Assembly: GCA_964030475.1 (NCBI GenBank)
Contig: CAXIPT010000001.1
Location: forward strand, 11,871,823-11,935,822
Length of the DNA stretch: 64,000 nt
Direction of reading: 5' to 3'
Origin: Tethya wilhelma
Taxonomy: Eukaryota > Porifera > Demospongiae > Tethyida > Tethyidae
The notes below the pieces were generated by a model. That model was not told the origin of the DNA. It searched no databases and saw nothing but the letters and a program-made list of their open reading frames with translations. Below are positions 23,797 through 35,400 of the stretch, one piece after another. A program made the translations under genes and the position numbers. How positions within the stretch are numbered: the first letter of the stretch is position 1; each line of letters starts with the position of its first letter.

Positions 23797-24105
23797 GGTA
23801 ATGCATGCGGTAAAAGGTATTGGAACAAGGTATGTCTCAATTTCGGCACATGACCACTTCATTTTTTATACCCAACTTTTGGCTGGCAGTCCAGTTTAAG
23901 TTACCTGTCTGTTATAGTTTACTTCCCTGATTAGCATGGATTTTAACCACTGAATGTGAAATAAAAAACATAGTATGGATTGCTTTTATGACACTGAGCC
24001 AGGAACCATAAATTATGAGGGATCAAGAATAAGTCATGTGCTGAAATTGAGACATATCTTGTTCCAATATTTTTTACCGCACTGCCCATTCCTACACTAT
24101 TTATT
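23797..24105. mobile_element. Long-TIR MITE, copy 3
   Basis: The arms carry GCGGTAAAAGGTATTGGAAC and CTCAATTTCGGCACATGACC on the left and the inverted forms on the right, ending CTGCCCATTCCTACACTATT. The interior CTTTTGGCTGGCAGTCCAGT block matches the interior of copy 2 inverted. Confidence 0.7.
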
Positions 24106-24196
24106 TTTTTCTATCATACGTCCTATACCGTACGTATGATAGCATAGTCATGGTATACCTATATATGTGAAAGGGCCCCTATAAAGAACTGAGAAT

Positions 24197-24383
24197 ATAC
24201 CGTAAACATGGAAATATTGGTAATAATTTAACTTGGCAATTTTGGGTATTGGCGGTTTTAAATTTGGGGGTCATTGACTGAACACTCGCAGAATTTAATG
24301 TATGACAAAATATTGGTGATTTCCGAGACGGTCCCCAAATCGCCAAATTTAATATACCGTTAATATTTCCACATTTACAGTAG
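24197..24383. repeat. Foldback MITE of the TACCGTA family
   Basis: TACCGTAAACATGGAAATAT at the left pairs with ATATTTCCACATTTACAGTA at the right. Inner blocks TTGGCAATTTTGGG and CCCAAATCGCCAAATTT also pair. Non-coding. Confidence 0.7.
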
Positions 24384-24516
24384 CTACAAGTGTGGGCAAT
24401 ACATACAAAACCTATACTGAATACTAATACTTGTTGTACATGTATAGTATGCAATTGGTGTATTATTCACACACCTGCAGTAATTAGCTACCTCAGCTGC
24501 TGGCCACAATATAATT

Positions 24517-25461
24517 GGGGCGAGCATGAGCGAGCCCCACATAAGCGTGTTGAACGAGGGATTTGTATGTTTGTATATATATATAGTGATGTAATCGTCC
24601 GACCGACCGCTTTCCGTAAATCTGAACTATATTCTAATTGTTCCAAATTAACCGCATGCCATGCCACGTGTCTGTGAAAAATTGCAAAGCCCTGAAAATA
24701 TTGTAAACACTGGCCTCACACTGGGCAGATCGTCCGGGCACTGAGAAGTGTTTATGTAGGACTGGAACAGCAAAAAGCTAGAGCACGTTTTACTCCAGGT
24801 GGCAACAACCTACATGAAGGTAAGCTCATTGTATAGCTATGTTCGTCCGCTAAATTCATACTTTATACTTGTATATGAACGCATGCAGTGAACCCGGCGG
24901 CAAGCAGAATACTGAATTAACTACTGCAGTATAATGTTGGGTGTATGGATGGATGCCAATACTACTGGACAATGAGAGCAGAAGCTAGAACAGCTGTGAG
25001 AGGCTCTAAACTAGAAAACCCTGAGCTCAAGAGTCAGAACTGCTGACTGACTCTGAACGTGACATGATACAACAGCTGCTACAGCTGAAAATCAATGCAT
25101 GCATGGTGCTGAGACTCATGAGTAACCACGAGAGTAACTGCTAACTGGCAAGAGAGCCCAGGACATCCCTCTTGAGCAGTAATGAAAACAGCCTGGGACT
25201 CAACACTCTGCATGTCAACCAATTTAGCCAAGTGTCTCTTACATGAATTGTGTATTTAGCCAAGTGTCTAGCTCTTACATGAATTGTGTATTTATGCCAT
25301 ACTCTTTCACCAGTGCTCTAGTCTCATTTCCAGATAGCCTACGTATATACTAGGCTCCCTTTGACCTTATGTAGAGTCAAAGGTGGAGCCTAGCTGCAAC
25401 GAGGCTAATTCCTACATGCAAGATTCCATGCGCATGCGCTTACTCGTGCTCGCCCCACTCC
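24517..25461. mobile_element. Putative TIR element with GGGGCGAGCA ends
   Basis: The left end GGGGCGAGCATGAGCGAGCC and the inverted right end (ACTCGTGCTCGCCCC) match for about 14 bases. The ~945-bp interior has no convincing frame. A short hairpin with TAGCCT/AGGCTA ends sits at 25338-25408. Confidence 0.4.
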
Positions 25462-25481
25462 ATGCCTGCATGCCACTAGTA

Positions 25482-25482
25482 N
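25482..25482. other. Single-N contig join
   Basis: One N separates the repeat-rich contig from the next, in which the PKD gene runs towards this join. Confidence 0.75.
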
Positions 25483-26272
25483 CCATACATATAGGCATGC
25501 ATGCAATTCTTTATAAGTACTGTTGCTATTAGAAGTTGTAGTAATAATTTACTATTATATATTCTGAGCAAAACGAGGCTATACCCAGGTTGAATTGAGA
25601 AAGGTGGTGGTTGGGCAAGATTTTGAGAAGTTGCTCTAAGTTGCTCTAGCTTCAACTTCACACGGAATAACTTCACGCATACACTAGCTTATCTCAAAGG
25701 TAGGACTGCGTTCATTCACTTTATAAATCAAATTTCTGCACCTAGCTGATTTTCTGGACGCCAGCATGAATCACTTGAATTTAGTTTTTGTAGTTGAGTT
25801 TAGTTTGAATTTAGTTTTAGTTTTACTTCATGTATGTACTAACTATGAAAGTAAAACTGTTCAAGATAGCTTTTTTTTTTTTGCTTCTAGCTGGTTTTCT
25901 GAACGCTAGCCAAAATGACCCTTGACTTTGATCTAAACATAAAAACAAGTCAACACAAAATGAAAAAGGACTGAAGATTTGCACCATATGTACCCTAGCA
26001 GTATGTCTACTATTGTGTATAGGCTGGTGTGATTAGAGTATGTGACTATTTCACTTGGCTCATTTTGTGGTCTCACATAATATTATGTACAATCCTCTAT
26101 CAATTAACAGATATCTCTGATTCCTCACAATGATTTTGTATATATGTAGTATAATCAGCTCTAAATTGAACCAATGGAAGCACCCTTTGTATATTGTTTA
26201 TGGTTATGTAAACACAAAAGTTATGTACACATGCACACATACACATAATACATTATACATATTTTGCCTGAC
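25483..26272. other. Stretch without identified exon, downstream of PKD gene
   Basis: The 3' exons of the PKD glycoprotein should lie here or beyond the join. I see no clear transmembrane or terminal exon on the minus strand. The sequence is AT-rich and intron-like. Confidence 0.35.
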
Positions 26273-27623
26273 CTTGAACCACAGAGAATTGAAATGTTCC
26301 ATTCACACAATTTGCATCATTGTAAAACAGCACATCAAATTGATATTCACCAACAACACCAGGAAACTTGACAGTTTTGTATTGGTAATTGTTGGTGCTG
26401 TTCACATTGAGCAGTGTTGAATCATTTCCAAAATGTTTAGAATCATTTCTTCTAGTAATGTTCCATTCAACAAATATTGGACGACTGTGTACCAGTCAAG
26501 TGTGCCGTGTGTATGTACATGTATGACAAATGAAAGATGAACAGTAATTATGTAACTAAAGTGTTACTGTAATTAGCACACACCTTCCATCAGAAGAAAT
26601 CTTCACATCAGTCTCGGCACTAACTTTAACAGAGTTATTGTTATTCACAAATACATCAATGTTGACTACAGGATCTAAATGAACAATAATGCTGCAATAC
26701 TTAACTAGATGTGTTGAGAAACTCTATTTATTGTGACAGTCTTACCCAAAAGAGTGAGATATCCATTAAAAACATCATAAAATGCTTTTGTCCTGTTATT
26801 CACCACACCAATGACCTGAACTTCATACTCAAAGTATCCACTCTCGTTGTAAAAATGAGTAACAGTTGAGTTATTTTTACTGGATTGTTCTATTTTGGAA
26901 TCACCAAATGAGTAAGTATAGTAAAAATGGTGATTTTGCAGTTCCGACAGATTTGTACTGCTATGGAATGTGATGTTACCAACCATCAATGATGATTTTT
27001 CGCAACTTTGGACGGTAAATTCATCTTGTAAAGATTCATCTGTCACTGTAACCATTAATTTTACACCACCTATTTCTGTAGGGAGATCAAAACAGTCACA
27101 TTTCAATATAATCCTAAATGGTCATTGACAAACTCACTTGCTACAACCATTGTGATGTTTAAACATTCATCAAGGTAAGTGTTGTTTGCTCGTGCAACCA
27201 ATACATACTGTCCTGGTTCTTCCCACTCTTGCTGAAACAGAACTTCAGTTTCATTTGTGGTATTTTGAAAGACAATACTATCGTTTTTACAAATTATATA
27301 AGAAATTTCCTCTCCCTTGTACGTTTCATTCAACAGTAGTGTGATAGATGTGTTTGCTCCTTCAAATGTGATATTGTTGTCAACGATCAATGATAGTATT
27401 CCATGAGATAAGCATTCATCTGGCTGACAAGTTGAAGACTCTGAGAAAATTAAATTATTTCATTACTTTATTGACAGATGTTTCTGTGGTCACTCTAGCT
27501 GGTCAGGAGATCTCGAGATAACCGAGGTAAACACTTACCCTCTTCATAACTGCCTTCAATTGTCAAGAACCCCCCAATTAGTAACAGCAAAACTCCACAC
27601 AGTTTGGCAACGAGTTCTTCCAT
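26273..27623 (-). CDS. Secreted/cell-surface glycoprotein with PKD-like domain, 3' end missing
   Basis: Exons on the minus strand: 27539-27623, 27138-27440, 26746-27075, 26584-26674 and 26273-26484. The phases close and give about 340 residues with no stop. The start codes for a signal peptide (KLCGVLLLLIGGFLTIEG). The rest is extracellular in style with many N-glycosylation sequons. In exon 3, YTYSFGDSKIEQS followed by HFYNESGYFEYEVQVIG is a PKD-type beta-sandwich signature; exon 5 has FPGVVGEYQFDVLFYNDANC, another Ig/PKD-like strand pattern. The open 3' donor means more exons, perhaps a membrane anchor, are not visible. It shares an 88-bp promoter with the F-box gene. Exact family unknown. 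Confidence 0.75.
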
Positions 27624-27711
27624 TCAGCAGGCAGTCTGTCTTGAGCTTTACCAGAGACAAGTCACATGATGGCCACTCCCACTTTTCTGATATTTTGATA
27701 TTCATTTAATA
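27624..27711. promoter_or_regulatory. 88-bp bidirectional promoter
   Basis: Only 88 bases separate the start codons of the PKD glycoprotein gene and the F-box gene, so the 5' UTRs and core promoters must overlap or be very short. It includes the palindrome-like CACATGATGGCC stretch, but I recognise no specific factor site. Confidence 0.6.
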
Positions 27712-30135
27712 ATGTCGACGGGACTTGAAGTGGCTGTACTCAGTAGTGAGGGAAACTGTATGATCACTTCTCCATCACGATTGGATGTTATCTGTCATAT
27801 GTTCAGTTGCTGTACTCACCAGGAGCAGCTCTCTTTGCTAAATAGGCTCCCAAACTACTTGAAAAGGGATTTCATTGGCCTTCTTCCTCAGGAACTTGCT
27901 ATCAAGATAATATCCTATTTAGGCCCAGAAGATGTGCTAAGAAATTGCTTACTGGTAAGCTGAATCAATGTGATACCCATAGTTGCATAGTTATCAAGAA
28001 TTTAATTTGATATAAAATTTAGACTGTAGATACACACTTTGGTTGGAAAAGGAGTGCTCTCAAACCAATCCGCTTAATATTAATTTTCAATACACTACAA
28101 GGGGTAGTCACTCTCAGATGCACTATATTTAGATCCAGGGACATAATTTGTAACCACTTAAATTTGACCGTGACCTTATGACTGCACCAAAAAATTCCCG
28201 AGGACTAATAACGGTCTCAAACCCAAACTCGAGCTGTGTCTAAACAACTACAGAATGTGCCCTGTCTGTATGCTTTATGGATTATGTAAGTATCTTTGAT
28301 TTGATTCATGCAAGGTTTTGGGTCGGCTGAACTGTACTCCGTGACCCAGTGACCACACGACAAAAACCCTCAGTGCCCTGTCACAGATCCAGCTGAGTGA
28401 CCACCTCAGTCTTGAAGTGCATGGCTTTGCCGAATCAGAATCATCCTGGCTACTGCATGTGCACGTGGAATGGCTGCAATTTCCAATTGACAATGTACTT
28501 ACATAGATAAACAACCAGTGTTTCCTATAAACCACTTACGTAGAACTGCTCGTTGAGTGCTTGAGAGTCTCATTGAATGTGATACGATTTTGGCTGTGTC
28601 CCATCAATATCTCAATAGGTAGTTCTAAAATTGATGGCTGCTATAGTCTAGCTGAGAGCCTGCTCACTGTTACAGTGCTATAACATCATAGTGTACATAC
28701 TACTTTATCTGGTTTACTGGTATATCAAGTATCCCTTTGCTTTTGCATTCTGCTAGAGTGTTGCTGTCTCAACTTCAATATGATCCACCTTCTTAGTGAT
28801 ATGTAATTATTATTCAAAATTCTCCAGGTGAATAAACATTGGTATTTGCTGCTTAAGACATGTCAGTCCTACTGGAAGGCTCAGTGTAAGAGGCAGGGAA
28901 TTGACCATAGGACATTGAAACTTGTGAAAGAGAAATCATTTGAAAAATTAACAATCTCTGCTCTGAAGTTCAAGCACCGACTAAGTAAATCTAATATAGT
29001 GAAAGTCCAGAGCCTCTCTATTCATGATTCTTTCAATGATTACATCATTCCTATTTTGCCATTATCAAATGGCTACTTCTACCAGCACCAAACCTTATCC
29101 GAATCTTCACTGTCCTTGATCAAATTTGATCTTACAAATTGTACTACAGGACAAGTTTGTGCTACAATTTCTGATCCTTTCCCTAATGGACTGCTCAAAA
29201 TTTTGTGGTCATTTTCCTTTCCGAATTCATCAATTCTCTACAGCAATAATGGAAGGTGGATAAAGATATTCCAGGATTTAAATGACCAACCAATAGTTGA
29301 AGAATGGCAAGATACTATTTACAATGTAGTCTCCTATAGAAGTTCAGCATGCCCTGACTGTTGTCGGATTATTGTTATGAACACAAGTCTAAACTGTGAC
29401 TATCTTTGGGAATTGCAAATGATACAATTGCACTCAGGAAAGACTAGACCAACCAAGAGGAGATTGACATTTAATTTCATGCCTGTTCCATCCTACAAGC
29501 AAGAGCCATTCTTCACCATTAGCAAAATTGAATTCATTCCTCAGCCAGGTAGTTGTGATGATACAGCTAATCATCGAATGTTAGTGCAGTTTGGTGACGC
29601 TGTGATTAGCACTTCATTGATGACTCAAGGTGAAATGTGGGAAGTTTTTGACCCAACAACTATTTTTGCTGTTGACAAAGCATCGTACATTAAATTTGTT
29701 TCAACTCAATTTACAATCTCTTCAGACAGATCATTGCTGGCTCACATTTCTTCTGAACGTCTTGAATTGAGGGTCCGTGATCTGAACAATTTGGATGGTA
29801 GCGATTGTATTATTAGACACCTCTGTCACCAGAAATTTACCAATATCCAATGTTTAGCTGTTGGTCAACTGTTTTCAATTTTGATATTGAGTTCAGCATC
29901 AGATAGCTTCGTTTTCGTAGTTTCAACTCGTACAGGAAATCTCATTCAGCAATATAGCATACTGAGTACACTGCCATATTACTCAGACATGTTGCTCAAG
30001 TATTATGCACCAGGTAATCAGGAATGGCTCAACACTTTAGAGCCGTCCTTACACAGTAAACTTGAACTTTGTGTAACTGTTTGTGCTGACAAATTAACCA
30101 AAACCCCCCAGTGTACTCTGGTCTTGTATACATAG
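27712..30135 (+). CDS. F-box protein, two exons
   Basis: Exons 27712-27954 and 28828-30135, phase 0, 516 residues. Residues ~30-55 look like the short dimerisation helix that precedes the F-box in Cdc4-type proteins (EQLSLLNRLPNYLKRDF). The F-box follows at ~56-100: LLPQELAIKIISYLGPEDVL, then LLVNKHWYLLLK and SYWKAQCKRQGI. An F-box binds Skp1 in SCF ubiquitin ligases, and the C-terminal part should bind substrate. The ~400-residue C-terminus has beta-rich segments (LKILWSF, LELRVRDLNNLDG) like a diverged propeller, but lacks clear GH...WD motifs. The nearest match I can think of is the FBXW7/FBXW group; the exact orthologue is unresolved. Confidence 0.75.
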
Positions 30136-30505
30136 ACGATGCACATGACACAACAACAATAAAAATATTGATAAAATTGTTATAATATACTTGGTTAGTT
30201 TGTCGGTGAGTTGATGACATGAACATGTATGTATGCATACTATAATACATGTGACATTGATCATGCCAGCAGAACAATAATAATAATTAGTAGTAGTATA
30301 TACTATGACTATAATTATTTAACAGTAGATACTACAATCCTTAATAGTTATAGTGTGACAATAATGAAGTAGTACTATAGTTAGGGTATTAACACTACAA
30401 AATACACTGCAAAGAAAACTGAACAAAATTATGAGCAAAAAAAAACAAAACAAATCATATTTTCATTAGCAACAGGGGAGATTATTGGATAAAATTATAG
30501 ATCAG
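30136..30505. terminator. Convergent 3' region of F-box gene and LLGL
   Basis: 370 bases between two stop codons facing each other. An AATAAA at 30158-30163, about 24 bases after the F-box stop, is a likely polyadenylation signal. The minus-strand signal for LLGL is not obvious. Confidence 0.5.
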
Positions 30506-32398
30506 CTAGTCCTTTTTAACACGAGCTTGCATTTGTTCATAAAATGCTCTGGCACTTTCTAACTGTTGGAGAGAGGAAGCTATGATGTTATCAAGTTCTC
30601 GGCCTCCATCACCTAACTCCTGTGATAATCATACAGTATTATTTAGGGCAATTACAGTAACTATTTCTAGCTTACATCAAGACCCATTGCAAAAGGGTTC
30701 CCAAAAGTGGTGTCTTCACGCAAGTTAGGGCTTGGTATGTCATCATCATCAGAGTCACTGCTCGAGCTACTGCTAGAGGAAGAGCTTGAGACTGACCCAC
30801 GTCTAAACAACGGAACAACAGAAGAAAGATATAAGTTAATAATATTTATAATATTGTGTATGTGTACCAACTACGAGAGTTTAGCGGATGGCTCTTGTAA
30901 AATATTTTGCTTTTAAACTGCTTTCCAGCTAAACTCAACTGAGATATTTAGCTTATAATACTAAGGCTTTGAATGGCAGTCTCAGGCAACCTAGCACGAG
31001 TATGGCTCAGGCCTGAATATCGTGCTTAGTTCTCACACTAAATTGGTGGAGATTACATGAGATGGGGCGTGGTCTTACCAAAAGTGGACGTGCTCCTAAC
31101 ACTATGGCACGCTTCACGTGCAACACATTTAAAGCCCCTCCTTTTGCTAAATCCTGGATCCACCACTGCAGACAGTTACTTAATTCCCTAAGCCAGACAC
31201 TCAAAACAGCCATATGGAGGATAGTGACCCTTAGCACAAGTGCATAAATGATTCAAGATGGCTCCACGAGTGGAAGTTGAAGGTGAAATAGAGAAAGATC
31301 ACACAACTTAAGCTACAAATTAACCCATAACATTAAATGCCAGAGATACTAATCTACGGCCCATAGTACAAAGTTTACTGTTCTCATTGGGTAATATACA
31401 CTGATCTCAAGATCTGAAATGATCTATATTTTAAGTAATCTATATTATCATCTACGCTTATGCACACCAACAAACTGTAAACAACGTTCTTGTGGTGACT
31501 GAGAGTGTGAACTACTGTATAAGCCACATCACAACACTGACATAAACACAAGCATTACAGCAAATGGTATTGTCACTACATAGACATGTACAGTATGTAC
31601 CATTGACCATTCCATGATTGCATGTGTTAGTGGTTGATTTTACTGTATAGACTCTAATTAGAGCACCCTAGTCTCTAAATATGCACCACCATGCATGAGC
31701 AAATTATTAAACCTACAAACTTGGGGCCCTCAAATGTACAATATGCCAACTGCAAGACAAAAATGTGCCTACTAATGACATAATAATTATTATTTACAGT
31801 GTTCTACTGATCACATAATTGTTTTTATGGTGCATTAATTAAAGTCTATAACTCACTTGTTTTTAGCTATCTGTATGAAATTGGCAGCATTTGCAAACTC
31901 CTTATCTATAGGAAAGAACATGAAATAAGGTAACAGGTCATTCAAAGTATGCCGTATGACCAATAATACTTAGGCCAATGGTACTCTACCTGTTAATGCA
32001 GATTGCATGAAAAAATCATTGGAAAAAATCTTTAGATCTAGCTGGGATTGAACCCGGCAGAAACAGGCATGTTCCCACACACATTAACACATGTACACAC
32101 AATACCTGGTGAAGGTGATTTCTGTGTCTTTGACATTTCTCCATTGATAGTTTCTCCATCTGCCTGGTCTTTCCCAACACCATGATTTGGGCTACTGGAA
32201 GTACCTGTGCTTACTCCCACCTCACGTTCCTGAGACTTCTCTCTGGATGTGGTACCTAGGGTTTGGTGATAAAAAAGAAAACACAGACTGAACCGTTACT
32301 ATACTAAAATTGTGAATAAAACATAAACCCTTGGCTTCTGCACAAGTCTGAGATTTGATTCTGAGTTGCCGGCAGTAGAAACAATTCATGAAAACAAA

Positions 32399-32443
<45 letters not shown>

Positions 32444-35400
32444 TACTTCCAACACAGCAGAGAAGTGATCTGAACATTATTGAAGTACAATTATAAACAT
32501 CATCCTTAAACTGCTGTACTTAAACTCACATACAAGCTAATAGTTTGGAAAAACTCACTGCTGGCAGAGGTAGATACAGCTACTGTACAATAGTTTTAAC
32601 CAACACTCTTCAATATTCACAACCATGAATAGCATAGTATAGCTGAAATACTGAATCTCACAATACTGTATGTCTATCTGTAGTTACAATTGCTCTCACT
32701 TCATGGTATTAATGGCTCTTCAACATTTCACAATAAACACGGCTATTGGTTGATTGTGAATAGCACACCGAATAGTCTGAATACAACCCACAAAAATGTA
32801 TTTATTCACTTGCCAGAGCTAACGTCAGTAAGAACCACACATTACTTTCACTGCCAATAACACTAAACACATTATCCTATACACGCATGTACTAATAGAG
32901 TTGGTCTAAATTTGGCTACACTAGTGTACTTACATTTGCTCATGGTATGCAGTTGCTGTTCAACTACACAATCATCCACAGTAATATATTTGTATGCTAC
33001 TAGATCAGAATTGTACTTGTACCACTACAACTGAATATTAGCAATAGAAGAGATTCTTATATACACAGACAGGAGAGTCTAATAATATTTGTGTATTAGA
33101 AAATGTATAGTCACAGCATAGTTGGACTAACACACCCACCCACAGCACTAATACAACTTCATAGAAGCTTCCCAGCATAAACACAAGCACCTGCAACCAT
33201 GATTGAATGCCAACATGTTTTCTAAGGGCAATAACATAAATCCCTCTAAATGGACAACATGTGGTACATTGTCAAATGGATTCAGTATTGCCACATATAA
33301 AAGATCAAGAGATGGCAGCACCTATTGTAATGTTTTGATCTATTGCTAAGGTGTGAGTAACTAGCTATGTCACGTTGGATCCTGCATCTTGGCTCAAGAA
33401 GTGTGTATGCCCAAAACAAATAGAGGTCACTATGTTTTGTATACATGTACATGTGTATGTAAATATCATACATGTGGGCATATCCATGAGTTAGAGTTCA
33501 CTCATGGATAAGCAGAGCTGGGAAAGTTTTTGGCTGGTACTTGTGTATGAATGCATGCTGTCAGTCATGGATGCATCAGACCCATAGTCACACCATGAAC
33601 TGATACTGTTGTTGTTCAGATCTTCAAAGTTGTGACTACTGCTTCAATATATGTTTACAGTAAACAAGTGTCTGCCATCAGTGAAGGTCTGCTCCACACC
33701 ACAATGCCAATTGTGTACACACAATTATCACAATAAAACAAGTGGTGCCATCAATTGCTACCTATTCACAAACACAACCTACCATTGACTACCACTGCAG
33801 CACCCCCTCCAGTTTGACTTTCAGGTGAAGGGGTTTCTGAACGTCTGCTGCGAGCACTATCAACATCAGGAGCCACCTCAGCTTGAACAACCTGCTCTCT
33901 GTTGCTAACTCTAGCAACCACCACAGGCTGGGTGGAGCCTTCAAAGGGGAACAAGTTAGGCAGCATACTTGTGTGGTACGAGCTGAAACAAAAGAGAACA
34001 AATCAGTATATTATACTCTGCTTGGAAACAAAGGCTCATCAAATAAAGCCAACTGATATACCGTATAGCCGGAAATATTGACAGTAAAAAAATTTGACGG
34101 TTTGCACCGCAAAACGTAAAATAAAAATATTGACGAAATTAAATTTGACGGAGACACAGGAATGGCCAAATCATAACATGAAGTAAACAAGATGGAATGG
34201 CTATTAGACTGCAGAGAATTCATTCACAATAATCTAATCTATTCTATCTTGTTTGCTTTTTCTTTTTACAATTTGGCAATTCCCTTGTCCCATTACATTT
34301 CCAATGTTTTCGTTTTACTTGTTTATTTCATATTCTGTGAGTTTGTATGTAGGATGTGTGTATGCCAGTAACTTTGTGTTTAGTGTATGCTGCTTTAATG
34401 CAGTGCACATCTCAGTCACTAGGAGGCTTGCCTTGCTGAGTCCCTTACTATGACAACTACATAAGAAAGTAATCAAGAATCTGAGAGTTCAGCTTCTACT
34501 AGAACACAGCTATAGCTTCATGCAATAAGATTCCAAATAATGCACACTTCTTTGTAGAAAAGGGTCATCATATGAATTCCCAAATAGTTAATGAATTATG
34601 CATGATTGTAGAAATTAATGGCTGCCATATACAGAGAAGGCCTTTTCGTCTTGTATCTAGTGACTCAATGAGAGATATGAAAAACCGATGGCAAAAGTGA
34701 CTGAAGACAAAGAAACTAAGTTTGTTCATTCAAGAATCAGTTTCTGAAAGTAAATGGTCTCATGAGATGGGAGAAAATCAGAGTTTTGACATAATTTAGT
34801 TTAACTTAGCGATGGTTATAGGACATGCTTTTGGGCCAAGCACTCAGTTTTCACAGATCACAATCCATCCATGTAAGTTTTTATCCATGAAATTCTCCAT
34901 AATGTATAATACGCATGGGCTTGCACTGCCCATCCGCAAAAGTTAAAATGCAAAAAAGTTTGACTAGAGACATCCATTAAAGTTTGACATCATGAAACTT
35001 TCCCGTGATACGGTAATTGTATTGTGCTAATGGGTCATCCATACCATTCCTGTGAACCCAGTCCTATCGTACTGGGAACGACAGGCACTAAAAAATTATT
35101 GCTAACTGTTCTAAGATCTTTTCCTAGCTGATTGCAAAAATGGTGGAAGTTGGTAATAGTTGTCTGTGACATCATGACACTGGATATTGTACATTACTAC
35201 AGCTAGCTATAAGTTGTGCATTGTATTGACAGATACCTGTTCATACATTAGATCTAGCAGTAAACATCAATACACTTCATACACAAGCAAGGAACATGGC
35301 AAGCAAAGTGACCCACACTCCTTGTAGATAATATGCAACCTATGGTGGCAAACACTTAGAGTCCATGATAGCCCACTTACAAGGAATAGGAGCAAAGCAA

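Noticed and set aside
32030..32060. A functional tRNA gene on the minus strand
   Set aside because: Only the B-box arm fits; no acceptor or anticodon stem pairs correctly.
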